Source: Acholoe squamosa (Eukaryota > Annelida > Polychaeta > Phyllodocida > Polynoidae). Taken from it: a stretch of DNA of 64,000 nucleotides. The DNA is taken from assembly GCA_949317995.1 (NCBI GenBank), contig OX439050.1, positions 53,693,777 through 53,757,776 of the forward strand, in the 5' to 3' direction. Below, piece after piece: positions 44,048-56,159 of the stretch. The first letter of the stretch is position 1. Each line of letters opens with the position of its first letter. The notes beneath the pieces were generated by a model. The model had not been told where the DNA came from. It was given only the letters and a program-made list of their open reading frames with translations, and did not search any database. The position numbers and the translations under genes are program-made.

Positions 44048-44721
44048 GGCCACCACGCTACAGGGACGTTCAAGTATTCTGCTGCACCTTTAGGTGTTGA
44101 AGGTATGAAGCAAATTGGTTGGTGTAGAAAAAAGGTTGGGATCTGTGTGGCTTATCTTTTTAATTTTAAGTCTAGTCAGACATAGTGCTCTTTTCTGTAT
44201 TGAACTTTTCTATTAGTTCTTGGTATTTGTAAAAAGAGAAGAAGTTAAATGTTGGGTTTGGGTAATTTCGATGGATTCCATAGATAGTAGTATCGGGTCT
44301 CTATGTAACAAAACACTACTTAAGGGTCCTGGTAATAGTAGGGTGGCACACCTGAAAGGCTAGAGCAAAATGGTCTGTCACCAAACCCCCAATAGGCTAT
44401 AAAGTGGTGTAAGCTATGGTAGAAAAACGAGAGGCTAAGACCAATTCGTTCATGTTTGAATTGGAAAAAGAATTTTCTTTTTTATACAAAGTTTCCTTCA
44501 ATCTCTACAACTTCTAGCAATAGTTCAAACCTCGATCCTATCTGCCCATGCTGCATACCCACAAGCCATGGCATCCTGACCACTTGGCTCATAACATCAG
44601 AGTGAAATTGTGATTATAAGGTCACTTGGACCAGACTCAAACGGCATGTTGTTCTCCCACGTCCATGTTCTTTGATGTATACGTAATGAATGCATGTAAG
44701 TGGGTGTGTAACCACTGGGAC
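44048..44721. other. unique DNA, nothing recognised
   Basis: No repeat family or exon recognised. Confidence 0.4.
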
Positions 44722-44943
44722 CACACTTCAAGGGCAACATGATACCTCCAGAATCATGCCTCTTTATCATCATGGTGCACAAATGCAGCGATGCATTGGT
44801 GCATCAGATCAATTCTCCAGGAGTGCATCAACCACAGAGAGTCAGCATGAATACAACCATGCATTTATTAAAATGCATCGCTGTGGCCAATTTGGTATAA
44901 AGGCAATGGTAAAACATCAGCACACTATGTGGCCTTTAAAGGG
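44722..44943. mobile_element. TTAA miniature element, degraded copy
   Basis: Left CACTTCAAGGGCAACATG; right GTGGCCTTTAAAGGG then TTAA (44944-44947). Inside: CATCATGGTGCACAAATGCAG, GATGCATTGGTGCATCAG, GGAGTGCATCAACC and GTCAGCATGAATACAACC. Confidence 0.65.
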
Positions 44944-44947
44944 TTAA

Positions 44948-45650
44948 CTTCTGCCCCCACGGTACCTGGACATAGAGAGAAGATGATGAATAATGTAAAA
45001 GCATGGATATCTATTGAGAAGTGTTCCTGATTGTAGTACCCACATTTCTTGTTAAAGTGCATGTTCTGCATTTCTCTACTTAGCCATAGCACTGGCAAAA
45101 TATCATTCTCTTAGGAACAGTGACTCCCAACATTTTCTTTATGAAGCAAAGTCATGATATGTACTGTAGTCAGATACAATAGACAATATTTATTGAAGAG
45201 ACATTTAATGCACCTTGCACGGTCATTTAATATGGTACACTATAATGTGCATAATTATGTTAATTTTCTATTGAGAACTTAGTGAATCATTCATTATCAA
45301 GATCATGATGTAATTGAGTTTGGTTTGGGGTATGGGGGAGAATGAAAAGCAGTAGATAAAACAAACCGTGAAGTAGCATATGAATGCAACTCAGTAGGGA
45401 AAATAAATATTTGTATTGTGCCAGAAGCCAGTAATCCCTTTTCAATTCCTCTAAAATAAATATTTTACACGTGCAACAGGAAAGTTGTAACGGAAGGCTG
45501 AAACAAAAGCAGCTATTTGGGTTTGTCAATTAGATTCTAACTACAGGTATTTGAAATGTAACTTTACCAACAGGTAAAAGGTGCCAAATACACATACCTC
45601 TACTAGCCCAGATTCAATATTAGCATTAAGAGGCCTGCTTTGTTTTCTAG
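44948..45650. other. unique DNA, nothing recognised
   Basis: AT-rich sequence without repeats or credible exons. Confidence 0.4.
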
Positions 45651-45923
45651 TTGACCAGGGTCCTTGTGGCCATCCCTTATCCCGGAACTGGCCTGCCTCC
45701 AGTGCTAGTACCTGTGTTTGCCACCAGGGGCCTGGTGTGGTGCCGCTTGTTCCCTGCATGTTGTTATATGTTGACATTGGCGCTGGTTGGGGATAGCCAG
45801 AGGCCATATACAAATGGCTACTCTAGACCCTACAATGCCCACTGCAAGGGTTGGGCATGTTCTAGGTGTGGGGGTAATCAATTCAGCTGTGATCATTGTA
45901 TGCATGGGTTTATGGGTATGTAG
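45651..45923 (+). other. cysteine-rich frame, possible gag-like relic
   Basis: The 90-codon frame ends with a Cys/His cluster: HCKGWACSRCGGNQFSCDHC near residues 63-82. An Arg/Tyr/Asn-Gly context followed by C-x2-C-G-G-x-C recalls the cysteine-rich C-termini of some invertebrate retroelement gag-like proteins (weak resemblance). Around it, GC content is higher than in neighbouring DNA, and several overlapping frames stay open. I see no RT, integrase or LTR nearby. Chance is the main alternative. Confidence 0.15.
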
Positions 45924-46392
45924 TATACAAGGGGAAAGTTCTGCTGAATATGTTGTCGAAAAGCTTGGGGGTTATCATTATAGCTTTTTGTTATTTATGA
46001 CCAAAGAAAGAAAAACTGAAGAAAGTCAGGAATTCAGGTTTGTTCTATACAATATCTTGAATCATTCAATTTAGCTTTACGAATACATAATTGTATATCT
46101 TCACAAAATTGAATTCTACTATTAAGTAATGATATTTGTAACAGAACAGCAATGGACGATCCAAAATTGATAAGGATTACTGTTATCCATATGATCTAAA
46201 AAGACCCACTTTAAGTATGGTAAAAATAACAAAAAATACACATGGTTTCAGGGAGAGGGCGGAGTGTTGGGGTCAGATAACAACTCAGGTAGATAACAGT
46301 GTTTCATGGTTTGTTACCTTGTTTATCTAGGAATGAGTCTCTGTTATGGTAAGTAACTACCTGGCTAGATCACTAAGGGGCACATGTACGCG

Positions 46393-46617
46393 ATATGTCT
46401 AAGAAATAACCGCTGAATCTACTAGGTATCATCGTCAAGCTGAACAACCACCCATCATAATTTGTAATGCAGTGAACCAGTGTAGTTTCTACAATGAAGC
46501 CCCAGGTGGCAGTACAGTAAAGCACTGTAGTACAAGAAATCTCCCTGAAAATAACGATGAAACCATTGTCCCAAGGTTGACACAGATCTGTCATTATTTT
46601 CACTTTCTTTTACAGCG
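46393..46617 (+). mobile_element. 230-bp CACTGTAAAAGAA miniature element, copy 6
   Basis: The left end is decayed (ATATGTCTAAGAAATAAC), followed by GCTGAATCTACTAGGTATC, AAGCTGAACAACCACCC, AAGCCCCAGGTGGCAGTAC, AGAAATCTCCCTGAAAATAACG and right end TTCTTTTACAGCG then TA. The right terminus has one change (CAGCG for CAGTG). Confidence 0.87.
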
Positions 46618-47607
46618 TAAGGTGGTAAGTGACTAAAGATAGGTGTGGAAACTAGATTCTTAGGACCATTTCCCTTTTTTTCAGAATCTTTCCCCACTAA
46701 GTCCATATTCAAAGTGAAATGAATGACATTTTAATACATACTAATCACAGTTACCTGGAACTATAGAAGAGTGAGACTGTCCCAGGATGGGCACTCAAGG
46801 GAACCCTATCCATAAGTTACAGCAGTAATTTCAGCCAAGGTAGCCATGCCTCCATTTCTCCCAGACGAGACTTAATTTTCCCATAGTTTCACACACTTCT
46901 GCCCTATGCATGTGTGGAGTACCAGCAGGCGTCCAGCCACCAAACCATCCCTAACTATTCCACCCCTCTACTCCCCTCACCTGTGCTTAAAGGTAGACAT
47001 AACGGTTTAGCACTTGGCGTAATGGTTGTGGTTAGGATCACTAATGTAAGTCCAACAACCTGCTGACAGTTTTAAACTTTTTATCTCACTAAGCCCTGGG
47101 GCATTAGGATCAACCACCTTTCCAAACCCAAGTGGGAGAACTCCCATAGCATTATCTGTTTTTTTTCCTCTCCCTGTATTCCTTCCCAAACACAATTCAA
47201 CTGTTTCGTTCTGGATATAATGGAACATATGGAGTGCAATACATCCATGATGCATAAAATTTGTAAGTAATTGTCCAAGATCACAAGAGATACACATGGT
47301 CGGTAAGGGGATATGTGCAGGCTTTCATTGAAAACCAGCCTTTAAGAAATAAATGATGGCTTCAAAGGGCCCCAGTATTTGTATCATGGCTCTTTTAATG
47401 AACTTTGTATTTCAAAATAAGGATTTGCCTCATAATTGCTTTCACAGTTGCTTTAACAACTAGCTTTTACAAATATAATATTCATATTTTAGAAAATTGA
47501 CATAGGATTCTATTCTGAATGTGATTCAGTTTTATTAGATGTTCAAAGAAATAGCCTCTGGCATGAAAGGTCGCCTGTACCATAACCGTCCCTGTATACA
47601 GGATGTC
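46618..47607. other. unique DNA, nothing recognised
   Basis: No repeats recognised. A 96-codon minus-strand frame at 47007-47297 has no recognisable domain. Confidence 0.4.
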
Positions 47608-47609
47608 TA

Positions 47610-48765
47610 CACAGCCAAAAATAACTTTCTGATTTTAAGAAATTATTTCTCATTTTAAGTAAAATTAACTTAAAACAAGTTTGTCCGCCAGGTAACAAAA
47701 TTTTACTTGAAATCTTGGTATGTCCAACTTACTTGAATTAAGAAATACAATCTTAAGAAATAAATTCTTAAATCAAGTAATTTATTCTCAAATCAGGATT
47801 CAATTTTCTAAAATATTTCTTAAAGGAAGTAAATATTTCTCATGGAGGATTATTTCAAGACAAACTTACTCATACTTTTTCTTAAAATAAGCTATATTTT
47901 CTCACTTCCAGCATTTAAAAAGCATTAATTTCCTTATTTGTAAAGTGGATATGCTTTTTTTTCTATTATAAAAATGCTTTAGATAGAATAGAATGTTATC
48001 AGTATAGGCTACCTCAGCGACAGAGGTTCTTCAGATTACATGCAACTCTTTGAGGCCATATTTTCAGAATTGATTAAGACCTTTATTCAAAGTTTTTTCA
48101 TTTAATGAGAGGCTGTGGCACATCCCACCCTTACATTATCATATTATCTACACAAAAGGTGTTTAGCTTCCTTCATGCCTTGAATTTCCCTCAATAAACT
48201 ATTAGACCAATAGATCCTGATACAAAATTAATTCCATATCAGTTTCCTTCAGTTTTTGCTTTATTTAATAACATCTAATGTTTAGGACCAAGTTTAAGCT
48301 AGGAATTTATACTTTCTATTGCAAATAATTCCCCATAACAGGTAGTGCTGACACCTAGTGGCAGACTATGTAATTTCCTTATATTAAGAAAATAATACTT
48401 ACCTGACATGTTAGATAATATTCCTTGGCCAATTTCTAACAAGATCTTAGTTCTACCTTTTTCTAGATGTAAGAAAACAGTTCTAGTTTAATAAATCTCA
48501 TATAAAGAAATTAGACTTTCTTGTTTTAAGATTCAAGATAAATAATGTTACGTGGTGGACAAAACTACCAATTTCGAGAAATTTTCTTAAGAAAAATAAT
48601 CTTGAAAACTTAAATCAAGAAGGGAGCTCAAGATTTGTTCAAAACTTGCTTTTTCTTAAAGACAAGATGACTGATGAATCTTATAACCAGAATTTTCCCC
48701 ATAACTAGAAAAGATTTCTTGTATCAAGTTTATTTTCTTGGATAAGAAAATTATTTTTGGCTGTG
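47610..48765 (-). mobile_element. CACAGCCAAAAATAA TIR element, copy 2 (empty-site copy)
   Basis: CACAGCCAAAAATAACTTTC on the left and AAAATTATTTTTGGCTGTG on the right, flanked by TA (47608-47609 and 48766-48767). It is the reverse complement of 1726-3185 over its whole length, but lacks the 303-bp insertion: TTCCTTATATTAAGAAAATA crosses the insertion point with one TA. It is 1156 bp, with no transposase frame. Very high identity between the copies suggests recent mobility. Confidence 0.95.
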
Positions 48766-49038
48766 TATACATATATAAGATTTAGGTTTGACACCACTAT
48801 ATGCTCATGTTGGATGCCACTGATTGACCTCCTTGCATGTCTGGAAGGAATGAAACTTTGAGAAGTGCCCCCAGGCAAAGTGTGGGAAAGCAGAATTTCA
48901 TGGATATATACAAGGTCACAGTTAATTGTGAATGGAAATGAATTTTAATCAAAGAGCAGGAACCCTTCCCTGTAGAGGACTAGGAATTATATATTAAAAC
49001 TATTCCCAAGAGCAGGTCGACTGAGAGGTGTATATATA

Positions 49039-49923
49039 CACTGCAAAAATGGTGGCCCTAAACACAATTCTAAACATATTCTTGCAACGTTTTTGTAATC
49101 ACATTAATTTCCTACACATGTTTAGCCAAACAATGTGCTTAGTTCAAGTGTTTAGAAATCTAAGTGTTTAGGTTTGAACTTTGTGTTTAGATATCTATGA
49201 AATTTTGTGTTTAGATGTTTATGAATTTTTGTGTTTAGATGTCTAAATGCTTTGCAGAGAGTTAGGGTGTGCAGACATGTATACAATAAAAAAAGTTTTT
49301 TTTGTTTGTTTTCTCATTTACTGGGGGAGGGGGTATTTACATGTCAAAGTCTCCAAAGATGTCAGCCACACATATTTAAATGTGCATGTATGTACACACT
49401 GTATCAGAATGAGAGACTTGAGAAAGTACAACAGCTTGGCAGGTAGGAAATTGCTTTGTCTATTCCAGAATAACATGAAAAAGGTGTCAGTCATTGAGCT
49501 TATTGATTATTTCATGCTAATGATGGTGGTGTAAGGTGAATCTAGTCAACTTTCTATTGCCCTTTCTATTCTCATGACATTTAATGAATAGAAACTATAA
49601 TAAACATGCGGTTTGGGTACATTTGTCACAAAAATTTATTATAATTGTGTAAGGATAGTCCATTCAAAGGTAGTGCTGCTACCTGTTGTGGATTCAACAT
49701 TCAAGCATCTAAACATATTGATGTTTAAATCTAAACACCTATTATTCAACTGTTTAAACTCTAAACATCTAAACATGTTTAGCAAAAATGTTTATGTAGT
49801 TAGAATAAAAGTGTTCATTTCCAAAATGTGTAGTCGATGAGACACCTAACTGACCTATATGTTTAGGTTTTAAACGTGTTTAGACCTAAACATGTTTAAA
49901 ATCTAAACACCTTATTTGCAGTG
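49039..49923 (+). mobile_element. 885-bp CACTGCAAAAATGG element, GTGTTTAGA words
   Basis: CACTGCAAAAATGGTGG on the left, CACCTTATTTGCAGTG on the right, TA on both sides (49037-49038, 49924-49925). About 200 bp at each end is dense in GTGTTTAGAT/ATCTAAACA words. The central 400 bp is ordinary sequence with short frames of 71 and 95 codons that start in the subterminal repeats. Organisation (TIR, word-dense flanks, unique centre) parallels 58544-59731. No transposase recognised. Confidence 0.85.

Positions 49924-49925
<2 letters not shown>

Positions 49926-49970
<45 letters not shown>
49926..49970. repeat. AT microsatellite
   Basis: A run of about 20 AT dinucleotides abuts the right end of the 885-bp element, followed by TGTG and GAGAGA runs. 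TA-targeting elements often lie next to TA-rich microsatellites. Confidence 0.95.
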
Positions 49971-49974
<4 letters not shown>

Positions 49975-50415
49975 GTGTGTGTGTGAGAGAGAGGGAGAGA
50001 ATATGACAGTGAGAACATGAAACATTATTATGAAAGATTGAACAATCAACACTCATTATCATTATGAGAGTGTGTTTCATATCTAATGCAGTAGATAGTA
50101 TTATTGATTTTGGTTATGATCGGACTTTAGTTGATCATTACGCTCAAAAGGAAATGGTCAATGTAATATCCATTTAATTGATTCCCTTGATCCATACATA
50201 TAAGCATAGAATCAATGAGACCTTCATAATACTGAGTTCTAGCACGTACTCACAGTAATATTGTGGGCAGATTGATCAAAAATCTTCTCAATTCATACCG
50301 ATTTGGATCACGTGGTTCGTTTCATTTATCATGTTGATGTTATGCCCTTTGTGTATCTTACACATACAAGTTTCCTCCTCTCTCTTTCTTTTCAACTGAG
50401 TACAAATTGTTTTGT

Positions 50416-50503
50416 CGCCAGGGGCAGTGTGGAAACCACATGACCAATAACTACCCAGCATGCATTGCCCCTAGTGCCCTACATGCCCACCAGGGGCAGC
50501 GCA
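50416..50503. promoter_or_regulatory. ZNF143/Staf motif between three AGGGGCA boxes
   Basis: TACCCAGCATGCATTGCC (50452-50469) matches the published Staf/ZNF143 consensus YWCCCRNMATSCMYYRCR at 17 of 18 positions. It is flanked by GCCAGGGGCAGTG (about 50417-50429), TGCCCCTAGTG (reverse, about 50466-50476) and CCACCAGGGGCAGC (about 50488-50501). These resemble the CTCF core but are one G short. The arrangement suggests a promoter or insulator; no gene is visible next to it. Confidence 0.42.
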
Positions 50504-50947
50504 ATCACAGAGTCCCCTAGCGATGGTCAGTGGAAACAACTTCAAAGACCTGACCTCTTAGAGGGACCTTCAAACTTCCCTAAGGAAACGTAGCTGTTTC
50601 CTGACTTTTCAAATATAATGCCAGGGGATGTGTCACTGAAGGGTCTACGGTCTTAGGGTCAGTTCAGAGCCCCAGGCTGTTGAATAGAATGATGGTTAAA
50701 AGGAAATGAATGAGCTTGCACGAAGTCGGGTTGCCTAAAGGATAATTTCCCTATTTGGTCAGTCTGGAGTTGAGATGGTAGTGATTGTCAAGACAATTTA
50801 AGATTGAATGGAGGTATCTCATTTAAATCCCTTCTTCGTGAATAAGTAAAACCTGAAGTACATATATCCGAAATAAAGGCATATAGATATCATCACCATC
50901 TAAACTTTCTTGCACATTGGTCCCTCAAGTACATAGTCCCTAGACTA
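50504..50947. other. unique DNA, nothing recognised
   Basis: Follows the motif cluster. No exon or repeat recognised. Confidence 0.35.
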
Positions 50948-51010
50948 GCTAGCACTTCATTGGTGTATCATGATAACTAATTGGCATTATGCACTCCTGC
51001 ATTAGTGGTT
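50948..51010. mobile_element. TTAA-family fragment
   Basis: CTAGCACTTCATTGGTGTATC, ATGATAACTAATTGGC and TTATGCACTCCTGCATTAG match the right part of the family. The termini are absent. Confidence 0.5.
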
Positions 51011-54000
51011 ATATTTTATTTAACAATTTTATTAAACCCTTTCTATTAAGTGAGTATTTGTATGCAATATGTACTTACGTGTGCTCCAGGGTGTAGGTCT
51101 GCTCTCTCCCACACAGCCAGGACACAGCCCACTTCACCACCTCACAACTGTTCATCTTGTCTCCCTTATCAGTTCTCTTTTAGACTCAATATAATCTCCT
51201 CCTCACCTCCTCAAGAGATGGGAGTACTTGCTCAGATTCCACTGGGGCAAGACTTCCTTTTCTTGCTTAACATATGAAGCGCCACTGGATATTGCCACTA
51301 ATTTTCTTTTAGTGTCTTGCTCACTTACTTCATGGATGTAGTGATTTCGTATATATTTTCAGGACGTCCATGGGACTGTTCACCTTGTGACCTTCTCTTG
51401 TAGAGTACACCAGGGCTCAAATGGAATCACACTCTGACTAGCTGGGTCCAAGCAGTATTTCTCAGCACACACTATCGATTGCCATAACAGGTAGGACTAT
51501 GAATAATCCTGTTGAGGTATATGTATGGGGATATACAGTTTCACTTGTATACCTGATCTCAGTAGATTGGTATTACATACAACTATACACACAGGGCTAA
51601 AAAAGTGCTGACGTCTGCAATATATCCGTATTTCTTCTTTTTAGCTATAATTATGTGGGGTGAATACTACATAGATGCAGAGGTTCTGAATGCTCCAGCG
51701 ACAACAATGTAAGAATCGATGATCCTAATCCTCCAACAGAATAGTCAATAATCCTGGACCATAGCACAGGGTGGAGGAATTCCCATGGAGCCTCATGTCC
51801 CAGAGTCTCAGCGCAGTCCTAATGTACAATGTCAAAAGATAATTATTTTAAACCAGCCTTGAGAAGATTGCTTTGGTTAGAATGTTGAGAATAATTTTCA
51901 AGTCTCCCACTTCAGCACCTTTTGCTACCACCAACGGATACTAGTGGTATTCTAGATGCAGGAGGAGCCAATGATGACTGGTAGAACACCTGTCATAAGT
52001 TGAGTGTTAATGAGAGTCCTCAGGTGAGACTTGATTATGGATTAAGCCTCATTCTCTACCATTATCACATTAATAAGGCAATCATTTGATCAACACCTTA
52101 TCCCATCCCTGACCTCAGTCAGCCCTTATCCAAGCCACTCCTTAAGTGTGTGTAGACCCTTCTTTTTTCTCTCTGTAGGAATTTGAATTTGTAAAGAGGT
52201 CCGAACCGAACTTCCGGATTGATTAGACTTTCACCACAAACTTCCAGGTGCTCTCATGTCCTTTATCTCTTGTGGTCACAATAAGCCTCCACCCTTTGAG
52301 GGTCTTTACCTGCGGCTACCCAGGTAACATCTGACATCATCTTGTTATATAACCTCAAACGGTCCTACCTGAACTCAGATGAAGGGCATTAGAAATGATA
52401 GAACTGAAGTAGTGGTTGGATATCCCAAAGGAGAAAGTACAAGAGGGCTGTCTGATAACAAATACTTCACAGAGTTTGTGAAGCTGGTAGCTTAGAATGT
52501 GTTAGGATCATACTTCACATAGAAAGCCGTCTGTACTGGGCAGATGGTGAAGGAGGATTGCAGGAGGGCATAGACCTGGTCTGATAAAGAACCGCAGATG
52601 CAGTCTGAATAAGTGTCCAGCTGAACATAGGTACCTCTTTAGTATGGGGCTATGTAGTAGAGACTGACCAGTGACCAGTTAAGGTGTCAGATGGACATGT
52701 GAGACCCAAGGTAGATTACCAACCTACTCAGGTATGTTTACCTGGGAATGTGAGGTGTTTTAATGTGTTATCTAACCCCAACCCTGTCGGCCTGGTCTCA
52801 CTACAGTCTCAGGTGGGCTAGATATGTACACACTCTCTCACAGCCTCACTGAGCCTCACCACTCTAGGACCTAAATCAATGATAATCATTGATCAGCAAT
52901 AGAGAAATAGTAATTAGGGACTTGCTCCTGGTATTTAGCAATTCGCTCTTGCTGTGTTTTAATGGTAAGTGGGCCCAGCTCGAGTGTTTGGGTTGGGGGT
53001 TTAAATCCTAATTAGTCACACATAGGAGGTTTAAAAGGAATGTCTATAGACACCCAGATCCAAATCCCATGGGCATACCATTGTTGAACTGGCTTTTAGC
53101 AAAAAGTAAATGATTTTCCCTTAGGATAGGTACTCGGCAATCGATTCAGAATTATTTCAGTGCATTTCTTGTATCTGGGGATCAAAAGAGTATGTCCTTG
53201 CCCTGGCTAACTGAATGTCTTATGCCTTTGGCGAGAACACCGATATAATCATATGCAAGAGCTATACAAATCTGAAGACTGGCCCCTCGTTGTGCATGGC
53301 TTTCAGGGGTTTTCAGTTCCATGTAAGCTCAGAATAACCAAAGTCTCCCTACAATGGTCACTATTTATGGTTTCTTCTTATATTTTTGTAAGGTATTTCT
53401 TATAATCCAGAATACAGTACCAATCTATTCAACCCGATCCTTTCAAAGCAGTCTTAAGCAGTGTGTGAAGACGCTGGCCTCTTGTTATTGCTTGTTTATC
53501 TGCCTGGTGGTGAGAAAGAGACCTAATATAGTTCATCTAGTTTTTCTACAGAAGTAGTAAAAGGTACAGCCACATTCCTTATTATATTTAGGTGATAACA
53601 ATACCTGTTGAGGAGCTGTCCAGGTAGGGGTAGGTATGTGAGTTACAGGTGTGGTAAAACATAGGACACCTGTGTAATAACGAGTTATCACCTTGGGAAC
53701 CAAAACTAATTAGATTGTATACCACAAGGAAACAAGCCTCCCTGGTGTATATTATCACCCAAACCAATCAGTCCAAGCCACTTCAGGCCTAAAGCAGCAT
53801 AAAACAGTTTATCCTGAAGGTAAGATAAATTGGCTTTCTATGCTTCAACATAGGTCTTCATTTATTCCTGTCCCAGGGGTGACAGGAGGGGTTCAGTTGG
53901 GTCTCCAAGTGCTATCTGTCCTCTCCAGGGTGTAAGTGTGTGGTTATTACACTCCAGGTGTTTCAGCCTCCTGGGTGAAATATTCTGATTGTAAGGTTGA

Positions 54001-55153
54001 GTGGACACCACCGAGAAGTCCCTGTCCCTCGTCTAAATACAGTAAAATAATTGCATTGATGGATAAAACATATACCTATGCAAAGTACCTATAACAAGGA
54101 AGACTTCTCTTGGTGAAATGAACTTCCAAGTAGCATTTTTCATCCATGGGAACCTTGGTACTCCGAGTACTTAAATCACTTGTAGGGATGTAGTGGTTTT
54201 AAGATGGGAACTTCTGGTCCATTCCATCTTTCCATTACAGATCCCAATACTTGTAAGCACTGATGGTATGACTAAGTTTACAGGGGCACAGGTAGATTCC
54301 TAAGTTGGCTCCTCCAGTCTCAGCAACATTACTCCAGGTGGGAACCCTGCTGGCTATGACAAGGCTTCTCATCCAGGGTGGGTTTCCACACAAGGTAAGA
54401 CATCCAGGTAAGGAGGTATCAGAGGGGGTGTGTTCTATCACAGAGTTCTACACACCTGTATACCTGCTCCACACTATCTACCTCCAGCTACAGTCACTGA
54501 CTGTCGGGCATGGAGCAGTCTCTACATGGGCCGCCTCACTCACTCTCCACCCACCACCACTGCCATGCTTTCTCACCTGTGACGGTGTTACACTCTTCAA
54601 ACATTACCGTGGTACATGTTAAAGCGTTTGTTGTTTGTTGATACCTGGTAATGTGGACTTCCTGAGTACAAATTATGGATGGGGACTGGCTAAAAAAGGT
54701 TGATACCACACACCTGTTTGAGGACTACTTTGACAATGATAGAAACATAACCCTATCGATATGGATAAAGACGGTCATATGATTTAGAATTATGAAAAGT
54801 ATCCTCCCCATTTCAATACCTTATCCTCCTGAACTTGAAGTACATGTTCTTGGTTAAATTGCAAAACCCTTGAAAACTACCCTTCAAACCCACACACCTT
54901 TGAAACCCTTTATAGCCCCGGGTCATAGCACAATGTTTGATGGAGCATACATAGGAAATGATAATGGTATATAGGGCAGGATCCGGATTCTTCTCTACTA
55001 CATGTATGCACGACTCCATGTTTACCCAACAATCAATACCCTGTCAGTGCGTGTGTGAGTGTGTGTGAGCCTCATAGAGTGTGTAATCCGTGTGACCATG
55101 TGTATACTGGCCCTTCATGTACTCTGTCATGTAGACTCACCTAACAGGGTTAA
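51011..55153. other. 4-kb unique region with frequent CAGGTG words
   Basis: No repeat family found elsewhere in the window is present until about 55154. ACAGGTGT/ACACCTGT words are frequent at 53600-54730. Many short frames occur, none with a recognisable domain. This could be intron or intergenic DNA. Confidence 0.4.
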
Positions 55154-55273
55154 ACGCCTTTAAGGGGAACTGATGTGGTAATGCATCATGCCCATTGGTC
55201 GCCATGATGCATGAATGCAGCCCTGGTAACTCACCAGGGCTGCATTCATGCATCATTCAGACCCTTAAAGTGG
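55154..55273. mobile_element. TTAA miniature element, minimal single-hairpin copy
   Basis: TTAA at 55150-55153, then ACGCCTTTAAGGGGAACTG, CATGCCCATTGGTCGCC, a near-perfect hairpin TGAATGCAGCCCTGGTAA/CTCACCAGGGCTGCATTC, CATCATTCAGACCCTTAAAG. It is about 120 bp and represents the shortest form, with one module. Confidence 0.75.
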
Positions 55274-55659
55274 CATAGTCCGATGGTTGGGGCTCAAAAA
55301 TCAATCTTCTCAAAAATGAAACAGGATATTCACATAGATCTTACTTCCCATGGTACCTACTTTATTTGCTCTTCTTACCCATAATTAAGCTCATATTTGA
55401 AGGAATTGTTAGATTTATACCCAATCTCCTACTTGCATGCCAAAAGTCCATCCATTGGAAATATACTGTAAAATACTTATGGATAGGTCCATGGGACCCC
55501 CTTTCTAATATTGTATAAGCTAAGGAAACCAACAGATGGTCCACACACACCTAAATATGATGTTATTACAGTGTAAGGAACAGATTTGAATAGGATTTGA
55601 AAAATGAAAAAAATTTGGACTATGTCACTTTAAACTAACAGGTAGATACAGTCCGAAAA

Positions 55660-55772
55660 GGTCGGTATGATGGTCCAATGAAGTGTTGGCGAGCAGTCTC
55701 GCCAGCACTTCATTGGTGCATCATGACGACCAATGGACATGATACATTCCTGAAAAGGCGGCCCTTACAGGG
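55660..55772. mobile_element. TTAA miniature element, right part
   Basis: GGTCGGTATGATGGTCCAATG, AAGTGTTGGCGAG/CAGT/CTCGCCAGCACTTCATTG, CATGACGACCAATGGACATG and GGCGGCCCTTACAGGG then TTAA (55773-55776). The left end is lost or at AAAAGG near 55658. Confidence 0.72.
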
Positions 55773-56000
55773 TTAACACACATGCACACATCATGCACCC
55801 ACTCAATACTGCTAGCTAGATGTACGCACGTGTAAAATAAGTCAGTCGTGACAAAAGGTGAGTGACATGAGGGGGAATAAGGGTGTTGAGGTGAGAGGGA
55901 GGGGCAGGGGGGATGGAGGGAGAGGGGAGTGAGATAGTGTAGACAGGAGGGAAGAAACTTGTGGGAGGGAAGGAAGGTGGTCTAAAGAGAGGCAGGTAGA

Positions 56001-56159
56001 TCATTTTATCATTTTCACAGAGATTCCTTGTACATTTGTGTACTGCCACCTAGGGCTTCTTGTAAAAACTACACTGGTGTAATGCTTTTCAATTACTGTG
56101 GTCCTGTGTTCAATTTTATGAGGAACCCTCGTAGCTTCAACAGTTATTTTTTTACAGTG
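56001..56159 (-). mobile_element. 230-bp CACTGTAAAAGAA miniature element, truncated copy
   Basis: Reverse orientation. TTTTCACAGAGATTCCTTG, TACTGCCACCTAGGGCTTC, TGTGTTCAATTTTATGAGG and AGCTTCAACAGTTATTTTTT end in ACAGTGA. The 70 bp that should precede it are replaced by unrelated AGGTAGATC sequence, so about one third is missing. Confidence 0.85.

Noticed and set aside
49231..49534. Frames of 71 and 95 codons inside the 885-bp element as a transposase
   Set aside because: Far too short, no DDE-type motif or DNA-binding domain visible, and they begin in the subterminal repeat words.
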